A stretch of 64,000 nt of DNA. Source: Palaemon carinicauda (taxonomy: Eukaryota; Arthropoda; Malacostraca; Decapoda; Palaemonidae). How positions within the stretch are numbered: the first letter of the stretch is position 1; the number at the start of each line of letters is the position of its first letter. The stretch is from contig NC_090746.1 of assembly GCF_036898095.1 (NCBI RefSeq), positions 50,728,069-50,792,068 of the forward strand, read 5' to 3'. Shown here piece after piece: positions 10,213 through 20,254 of the stretch. The notes under the pieces were generated by a model that saw only the letters and a program-made list of their open reading frames with translations, did no database searches and was not told where the DNA came from. A program made the position numbers and the translations under genes.

Positions 10213-10477
10213 CGCCCAGTGAAATGCTCCTATAGCACCATTTCTAAGGAATATAACTGCTAAATATTACCAGAGAAAAAATGTATAGGAATGCTAGGTT
10301 GAACTAGCTCGCTCACCTATTGGTGTCGGTATAAACTGGGGCGAAATATACCAGAGGTCTCGTACCATTTAGACATCTCCTCTTCGAAATCCCTCAATAG
10401 TGAGGTGCGGTTCAACCTCCCGTGCCGCGCAGACCAGTACTACTAACTCTACCCACGCTTGCCCATCACTCCTTACA
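10213..10477 (+). repeat. DIRS-D inverted terminal repeat (left)
   Basis: It matches the reverse complement of 17962-18225 over about 265 bases with few differences, for example GAACTAGCTCGCTCACC and GGTACGAGACCTC on the opposite copy. Confidence 0.93.
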
Positions 10478-10504
10478 GCACCCTTAAGTTTGGGGTCTGA
10501 TCAG

Positions 10505-10520
10505 GGGGGGGGGGGGGGGG
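10505..10520 (+). repeat. Poly-G run inside DIRS-D
   Basis: A homopolymer of about 16 G between the left inverted repeat and the ICR. Confidence 0.85.
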
Positions 10521-10536
10521 ACAACTAGGGTGGGTT

Positions 10537-10626
10537 CACTGGGCGGCACAGGTCTCTCGCCCAGAAATAGATTTTTCCTTCGTCAAAATCCCTTTTCTGG
10601 GGTCAACCTGTGCCGGCCAGTGAAAT
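10537..10626 (+). repeat. DIRS-D internal complementary region
   Basis: The first two thirds (CACTGGGCGGCACAGG through CCCTTT) are the reverse complement of the left outer end (10163-10221). The rest (CTGGGGTCAACCTGTGCC to CAGTGAAAT) is the reverse complement of the right outer end (18211-18243). The join falls in a short run of T. Confidence 0.92.
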
Positions 10627-11034
10627 AGTACCAGAGAAACGAACCCAAACTTCATTATCTATAAGGGAACGAATTAAAATCAACATAACAAATAGTGGTT
10701 TAATCAAGAGTTGTAGTAGTAGACGATAGTCTTTAATAACATCAAAATGACAGGATATAATGGCCCAGTAAGGAATGGCAAAATGTAAAAGTAAAACTTG
10801 AAATCAAAACATGATCTGAGGTCAAATATCTTAGATAATACTATATACAACCGGACATTAAAGAAATACAGTATGCAGGACAAAATGTAAATATGACAAT
10901 TAATAATAGAGATAAACAATGTTAAGACATGGGGACACCCATGGGTGTGACATAACAAACTGAACTCAGATAGGAACTGTAAGTGAGGCAGGTAAGAGGA
11001 AGAAGATGGCAGACATAGTAGATTCAGGAATTAG
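10627..11034 (-). other. DIRS-D 3' non-coding segment
   Basis: No coding frame related to other proteins is found between the YR stop at about 11035 and the ICR. A chance 84-codon frame (10704-10958, minus) has no recognisable features. Confidence 0.5.
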
Positions 11035-12080
11035 TTAGGAATTAATTTGTCCGGGGGATACCACGCTCCCTGCGGCTACGGTAGCGAGTTGAAGGGCCTC
11101 TAGATGTTTGAGGTAGTGTCGCCTGAACACTGACGGGGATTTCCATCCGGTATATTTAGTAAGATCTGCGAAGTTCATGTGATGGAAAAAAATTATTGAC
11201 GTGAGGGAAGGACTCAGGATTAGCCTGTTTGATAAAATACAAGATTTGTTGCCTGATCCCTTTTAAAGTTATAGTCCCTCCCTGCTCTCTGATGAACAAG
11301 GGTCCTGAGGTCTTATAGGAAGTCCTTGATAGAAAGGACTTTAGGGTGGTAACAGGACACAGGGAAGGATCCTGAAGGAGCGGGATAATTTTCCAGGAGG
11401 ACCATCTGTTCTGAGGGTCTTCATTTTTGGCCAAGAAGACCTTGTTTGGGGAGAGGAGAACTTCTCCTGATGGAAGGAACTCAATGTGGCCTGGATCTCT
11501 TGACAAGGCAGCTAATTCCGAAATTCTAGCGCCGGATGGTAAACTCATAAGAAATAGAGTTTTTCTGAGTAGAGGTATATACTCACATGAGTCGTTGATG
11601 GTTTCTGACGCCAGTTTAAGAACATCATTGAGAAACCAGGAAACCGAGCTAGGACGAATGGATGGTTTCAGTCTGGCACAGGCTCTTGGAATTGAAGCTA
11701 GCAATGAGTCTGTTAGATCTATATTAAACCCGACCAGGAAGATCTTCTTCAAGGCAGACTTAATGGTAGTAATAGTGTTAGCTGCCAAACCCGACTCAAA
11801 CAAGGTTCTGAAAAAGGTTACCGTTAGGTTTAATGTCATAAAGACAATATTAGAATCCTTCAAAAACTTTGCTAGTTTTTTGACCGCTGAGTCATATTGA
11901 CGGAGAGTGGAGTCTCTCTTATCTGATTCTAAGAATAAAGTATTCTGGGGATCTATGTTAGCCCCTTTGTGGGCCGCAAACTTCATGAAGTCCATAAAGT
12001 TAGGGCGTTCCGAATGTTTGAGGAAGCGAACACAGTGCGCGTTTGTACTATCTGGGTCAAAACGGGTTGGGAATCTGGCG
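11035..12080 (-). pseudogene. DIRS-D tyrosine recombinase (box II lost)
   Basis: The YR would integrate the circular element. The frame runs from about 12080 through 'DSTLRQYDSAVKKLAKFL' (the N-terminal core-binding domain) to box I 'SGARISELAAL', which keeps its Arg. Near 11190 the sequence expected to hold the H-x-x-R box is shortened to 'PHVNNFF' and the frame shifts. The +1 frame then continues 'MNFADLTKYTGWKSPSVF' and 'RRHYLKHLEAL' with the His/Trp and nucleophile Tyr, ending at a TAA near 11035. Loss of the H-x-x-R box plus the frameshift implies an inactive enzyme. The open frame on the minus strand at 11156-11995 is the front part only. Confidence 0.87.
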
Positions 12081-12089
12081 AGGGTGGAG

Positions 12090-13808
12090 ATTCAGCTCCA
12101 GTAAAAGAAGAAACCAATTGCTCTTGGGCCAATTGGGGGCCACCAGGGCTACTTGACCTTTGAAGGTTCAAAGTTTGTCCAGCACCTTCATCAATAGGTT
12201 CACCGGTGGGAAAAGATAAATTCTTTCCCAGGTGTTCCAGTTCAGAGACATGGCATCCGTGGCGTAAGCCCGAGGGTCCAGGTTGGGGGCCACATAACAT
12301 TTCAGTTTGTGGTTGGACTCCGTCGCGAAGAGATCTACCTGGAGATCCGGCACTTGGTAGAGGATCCACTGAAACGATTTTCGATCTAGTGACCATTCTG
12401 ACTCCAAGGGGGTCGTCCTTGAGAGTGCGTCTGCCACAACGTTCCGAACTCCAGCCAGATGGACGGCTGATAGGTGCCATTGGTTTGAGGCTGCCAGGGA
12501 GAAGATTGCTACCATCACATGGTTGATGGGGCCTGACTTGGAGCCCCCTCTGTTTAAGCAACGGACTATAACCTCGTTGTCGAGAACTAGCCTCAGGTGT
12601 TGCTTCTTGGCCGGGGAAAGACGTTTTAAAGTTAGTAAGACCGCCATGGCTTCTAGGACGTTTATGTGGAATTGTTGGAACATTGTGGACCAAAGGCCCT
12701 GAACCTTCCTGTGTTGGGAATAACCTCCCCAACCTGATAGGGAGGCATCCGTGTGGATGACTATCTTTGGAGGGGGGTACCGTAGGGGGAGCGATTTCGA
12801 CAGGCTCTTGGTGGTCGTCCATGGGAGAAGCCTCTTCCGAAGAATGGGAGGAAGACGGGTCTTCTTGTCTCGAAATTTGTTGTTCGCTCTGGAGCGCCAA
12901 ACCCGGTTTATGTCCTTCAGTTTCGCTTTCAGAAGAAGGTCTGTCACTGAAGCGAATTGTAGGGATCCTAGGATCTTTTCTTGATTCCTTCTGGATGTTA
13001 TCTTTTCCCCGAGAAAGCGTTTGGTATTCTTCGCAATCTCTATCCTCTTGGACCTGGGGAGACATAGGGTGTGAGAGCATAGGTCCCACTGTAATCCCAG
13101 CCACTGAAACTTGGTCTCCGGTGTTAGGCGGGACTTTCTGAAATTTATTTGGAATCCCAGAGACTGAAGATACTGGATTACCTTGTTTGTCGCTTTGAGA
13201 CAATCCTCGACGTTGTCTGACCAGATTAGCCAATCGTCCAGTTATGCGACGACTTGGACCCCTTGGGTTCGAAGTTCTTGAATGACTGATTCCGCCAGTT
13301 TCGTGAAAATCCTGGGCGCGATGTTGAGCCCGAAAGGCATCACTTTGAACGTGTAAGCCTTGTCGCCTAGTCTGAATCCTAGGAATGGGCGGAAATGTCT
13401 CGCTATTGGAACGTGATAGTAAGCATCGGTAAGATCGATGGAGGTGGTGATGGCCCCACGGGGAAGCAAGGTCCGTACCTGCGAGACGGTAAGCATGTGA
13501 AACTTGTCGCATTGAATGGACAAGTTTAGTCGGGAAAGATCGAGGATGACTCTCCGGCTGTCTGAGTCTTTTTTCGGGACGCTGAATAAGCGACCTTGAA
13601 ACTTCAGATGTTTTGTTTCTTTGATCGCGTTCTTGTGCAGGAGATCCTGGGTAAACAGGAGTAGGTCGGGGGTTGATGGAATTTGTTCGGTGGAGGAGGC
13701 CCTTCTATCCAACTCCACCCCAGGCCCTTGGAAATTATGCTGAAGGCCCAAGGACTGAACCTCCAGCGACTTCTGAACGCATAAAGTCTCCCTCCTACCT
13801 GGAGATCC
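12090..13808 (-). pseudogene. DIRS-D reverse transcriptase-RNase H-C-terminal module
   Basis: RT and RNase H make the element's DNA from RNA. The N-terminus ('VGGRLYAFRSRWRF', 'FSIISKGLGWSW') is in the frame of 13604-14020 and shifts frame near 13690. The main frame then carries 'LFSVPKKDSDSRRVILDLS', 'SIDLTDAYYHVPI', 'FLGFRLG' and 'FKVMPFGLNIAPRIFT'. A TAA at 13239-13241 replaces the residue before the catalytic 'LDDWLIW'. The frame is open again through RNase H ('IHTDASLSGWGGYS', 'HINVLEAMAVLL', 'LVLDNEVIVRCLN', 'VADALSR') and a conserved DIRS module ('VDLFATESNHKL'), with a second nonsense TGA near 12165. That module is where some DIRS elements are reported to have a DAM-like methyltransferase; I cannot confirm its activity. 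Confidence 0.9.
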
Positions 13809-15849
13809 TCAGTAGTTGGAGGATTTTCCGCCACGGCTACCGCGTGATCCCTTTCCACGGGAGAAATATCTCCCTTTGCCTCTGTTCTGAAAAGAACCTC
13901 TGGAACCGAGGCCCCTGCCTCGTTGGTATCCTTGAGGGGAAACCCGGGACTCATAGGCCGGGTTATAAACAGGAGAGGTGAACGAGCTCGAAGCCACTTG
14001 GCTTTCAGGAACGAGAACATATTTCTCTTGGGGCTGAGACTTGGAGGTGGAGGGTTGGATGGTCTGAGTAACCGGGACCGGCTGTACTACCTGGAGAGGT
14101 TGGCGGAATTGGGCAGAGCTATAAGGACGTAGCCTTTTCCTGCCCCGGGAGTGAACGTTCGACTGTTCGAACTTCCGTTTGGGTGTGAGACCCCAACGGA
14201 CCTTGAGGCTTTGGTTCACTCTGGCAGCTTCGCTCAGTACTGAGTTGACCATGACCTCCGGGAACAGGTCCGGACCCCAAGCAGAGGCTTTAATGAGCTT
14301 ATTCGGCTCATGGCGGATAGTAGCCTCTGACAAAACATGCCTACGGCAACGTCTTCTGGCCACCAAGAAGTCATAGCAATCCGCTAGCAAGGATTGTAAG
14401 GTGGCTTTTGTCATGACTTTAAAGGCGTGTTCCTCATCATAGTTGAGGGAAAACATCTCCGCCATCGTCGAGACGTTAAGGCTCCTGCTAAACCTAGACC
14501 GGGACTCGAACTCGTCGGATTAAGGTTTCGGGGAGTCTTGGGAGGCGTTCGCTAAATTGCGTCGACGCACAATCAGCGGATAGCTTACCAGAGGTAAATG
14601 TTGACTGGATGTTAAGCCAACATTCATTATCTGATGGGAGCAGAAGAGATGTAGGGTCTGTCTCCCAGAGCTGGGGCAAAGGTTTGTCTTCGGCCACTGC
14701 CTGAAGGGCTAAGTCCACCATTTTGGTGACGCAAGGAGTAGGGGTCTGCTCGTCCACAAGAAACATAGTGTATGTACTTTTGTGGGGAGTCAGCATGGTG
14801 TTTGTGCAACCCCACTCGTTTAGGGTTCTAACCCAAACAGACTGAGCCTGTTCCTTTGGGAAGATAACGGTCTCCTTAGGGACCTTATCTAGCCGGACAA
14901 GAGCCTCTTCCGTTAGCCGGGTAAAGCCGGGGAAGGGGAATTGAAGGCCGGGAGGGAAGAACTCAAAATCTTCAATGGGCCGGGTTCCAAAGCCTTCAAT
15001 GGTTAACATCCCGTCCGTGAAAGGGCAGTGGAGCGCCATTTTCCACGGGTTATTTTCAGTGTAAGGCGGGAGTTTTGAGGCGTCCGGGATGAGGAACTGC
15101 TGTTGTTGAGGCAGTCCTCCTTCTAGGGTGTCTAGTCTCCTGGTGACGGCAGAAAGCATTGAGCTAATCTGCTCTGAAACAACCCTCGACATCATATTGG
15201 TGAGAGCCACCGGGTCGAGGCTGGCCGGGGCAACTGAGGGGGATGGCTGCACTCCCGGGTCCTGAGAAGTAGGGGAGGTGCTAGCCAAGCCACTAGGGGC
15301 TCTGGGGAGGGAAGCCTTCTTGGGCTTGGATGTTTTAGGAGGTGTGGGATTCTTTCGAGTCCTAACTAAGGGTCTCTTCTGAGACTTAACCTTGGGAGGA
15401 ACCGGGTGTGATCTTGGGGTAGATTCACGGTTCGCTTCAAAACCTAAAAAGGAAGAAGAATTAGAAGTCGAAGAAAAAGCGGGGCTAAGAAGAGAGGTCT
15501 TAGCGCCGGACCCACCTGCCTCACCTACCTCCTTACCTGTCTCCGGTTCGTCCAAAACCATGGGTTCTAGGTCCAAGTTCAGAGCCACAACATTGTCCTC
15601 AATGGGGTGGGGGTTGTCACCGATGTCAGTATCCTGAACCAGATCAAGTTCCACGGTTGCCGCAATGTCAGCAATAATAGGGGCCGTCACTTCTTTAGGC
15701 ACTGCTGCCGAAGATTTTGCGTTGGGGTAGATGAGGTTGCAATAGTCTTCGGAGAGGACGTAAGGCTTCTTGGCCTTAACGTTACGGGCGAAACCGCCTA
15801 CCCAAACTTTCAAGGTGGCTCTTGCTGAGGTCTTAGCTGCTTGGGAACT
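13809..15849 (-). pseudogene. DIRS-D gag-like protein, main exon
   Basis: This is a gag-like protein of about 680 residues from this exon, presumably RNA-binding and particle-forming. The exon starts at 15849 after a clear 3' splice site. The first frame runs to about 14522 and includes a Pro/Ser/Lys-rich linker, a short predicted coiled segment ('RVVSEQISSMLSAVTRRLD') and 'FPKEQAQSVWVRTLNEWG'. One extra base near 14522 changes the frame. The downstream frame ('EFESRSRFSRSLN', 'MAEMFSLNYDEEHAF') ends in an RGG/RG-rich tail near 13870-13920 (RGRGLGSRGSFQNRGKGR), typical of RNA-binding tails. It ends with TGA at 13806-13811. Apart from the single frameshift it is intact. Confidence 0.82.
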
Positions 15850-15968
15850 CTGAAAGAACGGGGATAAGGTTAGCAAACCCGAGAGACAAAGCTGAGAAAT
15901 GAAACCAAAGGTTCATAATATAAAGCAAGAGGAATGCAAGTATAAACAACGACCTATAGATGACTCAC
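15850..15968 (-). other. Putative 119-bp intron in DIRS-D gag
   Basis: Read on the minus strand, the donor is GATTCA|GTGAGTCA at 15969/15968 and the acceptor is CCCCGTTCTTTCAG|AGTTCC at 15850/15849. A pyrimidine-rich tract precedes the acceptor. The upstream exon ends and the downstream exon begins on whole codons (phase 0), so splicing joins the Cys/His exon to the long gag frame. Without splicing the upstream frame stops within the intron. Confidence 0.68.
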
Positions 15969-16139
15969 TGAATCTGAAGAGAGGGTGGTGATAAGGTCGT
16001 AACAGACAAGGCAGTTGTCGGGGTGCCAAACAATAAGATCGTCCATCTGAATCCCACAGTCGGCGTGAGATCTACAGACCGCATGTCCGCAGGGCTGTTG
16101 AAGGACGGCCGCGCAGGCTGTCATCCGGCAGCGGACCAC
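15969..16139 (-). CDS. DIRS-D gag Cys/His-rich exon (57 codons)
   Basis: The exon is bounded by an acceptor (TTCCCTTTTACAG at its 5' side, AG at 16141-16140) and a donor (GTGAGT at 15968). Its length is 171 bases, exactly 57 codons, phase 0 on both sides. It holds ten candidate metal ligands: C4, C9, C17, H19, C22, H25, C28, H39, C43 and C46 of the exon, including 'CGHAVCRSHADC' and 'CLVCYDLI'. This looks like a zinc-binding domain, comparable with the 'DPHSLCPTCQGHRC' motif at the start of gag in DIRS-B. A start codon could be the internal ATG (codon 6) or lie in an upstream exon I could not place. Confidence 0.65.
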
Positions 16140-16141
16140 CT

Positions 16142-17961
16142 GTAAAAGGGAATAGTCTATGAACATCTACTTAATATCTCTAGAAGGGACCCCGGAGGAT
16201 CCGGGCCCTGCTATAAAGTAAAATGTGTAGCCTTAGACTAAACATGCAGAGAACCTGAGACTATTCCAGGCGGAACCCGGCGGAGCCGGGGATGAGAAAA
16301 GGATGTAAAAATAGGGATGAATAATAATGATAAATAATAGTCCCGGGGACCGGGAACAGAACTGCTAAAGTAAACTTAAAGTAAACTTAAAGTAAACTAG
16401 AGTAAACTTAAGTTACATCCTTAAAATACATATAATAGAACAAACTCCGGTTATGATCTTAAACATTAACGTCCGTAAGAGTATAGGGTTCCCGTAGGGA
16501 GAGTAGGAATCATAAACTGTGTCAGTGTCATCAGATCCTGCAGTATTGTAAGCCCAGAGGCCCCGATGTCTGATGACGGGAGGGTACGGTGGGAGAGTGC
16601 TGGAGGAGCCAAGGGATCCACCAACGACACTACCGGACGCACTGGGACGAAGGTAATGATTCGTGTAGAATACTATGATGTAGGATAATAATAAGTCCTA
16701 TACGGGCGATAATGGCAGGAGGTACCGTATGATGGGGACACTCCTAATATAGATAAGGTCTCATTCTTACAACTATAAGCTAAAAGCAAAAGCCGTACCA
16801 AGAAGGCATAGGTATACCGACCAATCACATGTGATATAGTCCCCGGCGGTCCCGGCCCTCCCTCTCCCCCGACTGATGGCCAATCGAGACGACGGGAGGG
16901 GGGAGACGAGAGCCGCCCGGGATGAATGAGACTATGTAGCACCCCGTGAGACACTCTTGGTCCTCAATATGTCGGAACGTTGAGGGAAGACTGAGGAACA
17001 AGCATACTTGTCCCGTATGTCATAACCAACACCCATCGAGTAAGAGGAGAGGCGTACTCTGGGAGGGGTGGTGGGGGGGAGGGTTGGGGGGTATACAGGG
17101 GGATCACCAGGACAGGTGGTGGTAGGCAGGGCTACCAACTGGAGATCCCCTCAACATAACATGAAAAACCCAAAAATATAATCATAACGGAGTGTAACAA
17201 TAAAAACAATATGAATTGCACAAATACTCAAAAGTAATTAATGAATAAAAGCGTAATCACGTAAAGAAGGCTAGGCATGCAAAGTTAATATGGCGAGAGA
17301 GGGACTCGAGCGAGTGGCAAGGGAGGGAGCATGACGCCATCTTGGGAGATGGAAAACAGGGGTACCAACCTTGCTACTGAAGCGGGTAGATATCGAACAG
17401 TAACACAATAAAGCTACGCGAGAGTCCCACTCGAACCAAAACGTAAAACTATGTGGAGCGTAATTAAAACCGATAGACATATAACATCAAGTGAAATGCT
17501 CCTAGAAAACCAGCGAAACAATTCTCTATGGGAACTCTATCCACTAACATGCACGAAGGTAGGCATGCCAACATAACAGAACGCCTTAATGATACGCTAA
17601 CACTGATACCATAGTAAAATAATAATGATACGCTAAGATGAAAGCATATAATCGGTGTAAAGGAAAAAATCTCCTAAAAGTTCGAACGAATTGCAATGAT
17701 GAAAGAAATAACGAACGAACTAGCGAGAAAGGGCAGGGCCGTAAAACCATGAATGGTTAGAACGGGGACGCCGTTCACAAAAAAACACTTCTCAATTAAT
17801 AAAAACAAAGGCTACGCTGCCCATTCACGCTTAAAACTCATGGATAAAGTACTTAACTTCGATGGAGTAACTTGAGATTCCGCCATCGATGCGTAGGAAA
17901 GGTAAATAATCCAAAAGTACACCGAGAAAAACACAATCGACCGATTGGAACTGGTGCTAAA
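16142..17961 (-). other. DIRS-D 5' leader region
   Basis: This 1.8 kb lies between the 5' inverted repeat and the Cys/His exon. No recognisable coding exon is seen. Short open frames (16673-16954 and 16932-17138, minus) are Pro/Ser-rich and without known motifs. The acceptor at 16140-16141 implies that at least one upstream leader exon lies here. Confidence 0.5.
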
Positions 17962-18243
17962 AAGGAGTGATGGGCAAGCGTGGGTAGAGTTAGTAGTACT
18001 GGTCTGCGTGGCAGGGGAGGTTGAACCGCACCTCACTATTGAGGGATTTTGAAGAGGAGATGTCTAAATGGTACGAGACCTCTGGTATATTTCGCCCCAG
18101 TTTATACCGACACCAATAGGTGAGCGAGCTAGTTCAACCTAGCATTCCTATACATTTTTTCTCTGGTAATATTTAGCAGTTATATTCCTTAGAAATGGTG
18201 CTATAGGAGCATTTCACTGGCCGGCACAGGTTGAGCCCAGAAA
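17962..18243 (+). repeat. DIRS-D inverted terminal repeat and terminus (right)
   Basis: Inverted copy of 10213-10477, followed by the outer end complementary to the ICR. LINE-tail-like TAA repeats follow at 18244. Confidence 0.92.
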
Positions 18244-19984
18244 TAATATTAATAATAATAATTATAATTATAAAAATAGAAATAATGTAGATTTTAACTA
18301 TGACATATTGTTGCCATGAAAGATGAAGCAAATCGATTAAGCTTCATAAGAGGGAACTGGGATAAGTGTTACGATCTTAAAATCGTTACAGGATCTTTTA
18401 ATAAGTAAAATAAATATCAACAACACTGATTGAAATATGGGAAATGAATATAAAAAGAAACGCACGAAAAAAACACAACACGTTTATTCTCAAACTTATA
18501 AAGAAAATTAATGTTACATGTTACTTCTTCGGTTACTTTAACTGACAAATCAAATCAATCAAACACCAACAGAAAAGGGGAACAGTCAGTAAGGAAGAAA
18601 TACTTAAGGAATAGTTTTCTGCAGCTGCTGAGACGATACTGGTACGAAGACTTCAGGCTTGAGAACGTTGCAGAAGGGCGGCTGTAGTTCAGATGAAACT
18701 GGCACGATGACCGGATTCGAAGACGTCACAAAAAAGGTGTCATCAAGATGGGACATCAAAGGTTGTCTTCCAAGAATTCGATGATACTGTTGAATGAAGG
18801 CAGGCTGCAGGCAGTGTTGGCTACTTCTTGTCACAAGCAGGGAGAGCTTGCTGCTTCAATTTATCTCTTCTCGGCCATAGCAGGATCTTTTGAAGATAGG
18901 CTTTTGTTGTCTGAAGGGAAGGTTAGAATCTGTTTCTATCAGACTTCTGGTCATCTCTGTTTCTCATCTCACTAGGACTTGGATCTTATCTGCTTCGAAC
19001 ATAGTTCCTGTCTTGTCTTATGTCCTGTTCTATCTCTCTTGGACAATCTCTTCTTGAAGTTTATATACTGTACCCATGTATGGGCGGAGTTAATTACAGT
19101 GGGCAGTGGTCATCTCCATAGAAGGCGTTCTCATTTTAACAATTCTGCATCTCTATTGGCTTCCTCAAAAACACCCACTTCGATCACGCCATGGAAGCTT
19201 TTAGAAGAAATTTCTGATGCAATCTGGACCACGTGTTAAGTCAGAACAAAAGGGCAGCACGTGTCCTTCCATGATGACATATATTCTAAACAAGGATTTC
19301 CCTCGGGCTCGGTTTCTCAAAATATGCTGACTCCACTAATTAAGACTATGACATCTTGGTCAAACAGGACAGTTTCCTTATCACGGCAGGCGCTCTCGGC
19401 GAGGCTTGGCTTACAGGTACTTCCAAAATGCTGATGAAAAATGAAGAGATGACTGGATTGCCCAAACAGGGCAACAGTCGAATCTCGTCTCACCTCGCTG
19501 CTCACACTGCGAATAATTTTTGTCTTTTAAACATCTTTTAAAAGTATTATGTCTACCCATGACAATAAGAAAGAATATATATATTTTTAGTAATTTTATG
19601 AAACTAGGGAGCAGTTACTGTATTGGATATGACAGATACTCAGGATATGACAGGTTTAATTAAGAGTACATTAGAATATTAAGACCTAAGTGCTTGCTAT
19701 GTAATCCAGTGTTATTGCTGCTGGAATTTTGCTTATTATTTTTCTGCTTATTTCTTTTGTTTATGCTTTTATATATTGTAGCACTTTTCCTTTTCTTCAT
19801 ACATTTATTCAATAAAAAATTCATTGTTTGCATAAGTTTTTTTCTGGTGTGACAGTTCCTTTCAGATTGGTAGTATTTTTGTGTTTTCGCCTTTTTATTG
19901 TATGCTTATTGTATGTCTTTGTTTTTAAATAAATTCTTGTGTATATTCTGCATGCATGATATATGTACTAAAATTGAAAGAAGG
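18244..19984. other. Unassigned DNA between DIRS-D and DIRS-B
   Basis: It begins with TAA-rich sequence that probably continues the tail of LINE J1. The rest has no recognisable gene. Open frames (for example 18604-18834 minus and 18748-18975 plus) overlap each other on opposite strands and have no motif. Long-terminal-repeat-like composition was considered for 18366-19330 but no partner copy is in the window. Confidence 0.45.
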
Positions 19985-19999
19985 TTGTTCCCATACTAA

Positions 20000-20170
20000 C
20001 AAACCTGGAGTTATTTGTGTGGATATTCTTTTAGCGGCAGCTGGAAAGTAGCCATCAGACTTTAAATGCGAGGTGGCAACCCTACCTAACCTCTAGAGCG
20101 GGTAGGCGGGGGTGGCTGGGGGTACCCAGCCGCCTCTATATATACTCTCACAGTGGTGAGACGTCACTTT
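20000..20170 (+). repeat. DIRS-B left inverted repeat
   Basis: Contains GGAAAGTAGCCATCAGACTT and a run ending CTATATATACTCTCACAG. The reverse complement is found at about 27430-27612, and the homologue in DIRS-C is at 50822-50985. Confidence 0.82.
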
Positions 20171-20237
20171 TTCTTTTGGCTCAGTAGAGATAGGATGTGT
20201 CCGCTCTCCTCCTGACTGTCATTGGACTTTCTCAATT

Positions 20238-20254
20238 CTGCTTTCTCTTTTCAG
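20238..20254 (+). other. Putative 3' splice site upstream of DIRS-B gag
   Basis: The sequence CTGCTTTCTCTTTTCAG is a strong pyrimidine tract plus CAG, conserved at the same place in DIRS-C (CTTTGCTTTCTCTTTACAG, AG at 51069-51070). It suggests a leader intron between the 5' repeat and gag. Confidence 0.5.

Larger units (their letters stand above)
10163..18243 (-). mobile_element. DIRS-D: DIRS1-like retrotransposon, minus strand
   Basis: This 8.1-kb element has 265-bp inverted terminal repeats (10213-10477 and 17962-18225), an ICR (10537-10626) beside the 3' end, and minus-strand gag, RT-RNase H and YR. It lies inside the (TAA)n tail of LINE J1, and TAA-rich sequence is found on both sides. 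It belongs to a different subfamily from A, B and C: gag has a spliced Cys/His exon and an RGG-rich end. Lesions are few (one or two per gene), so the copy is comparatively young. Confidence 0.92.

Noticed and set aside
18366..19330. Solo LTR of a retrotransposon
   Set aside because: The start TGTTACGATC looks LTR-like, but no second copy, end or target duplication could be shown in this window.
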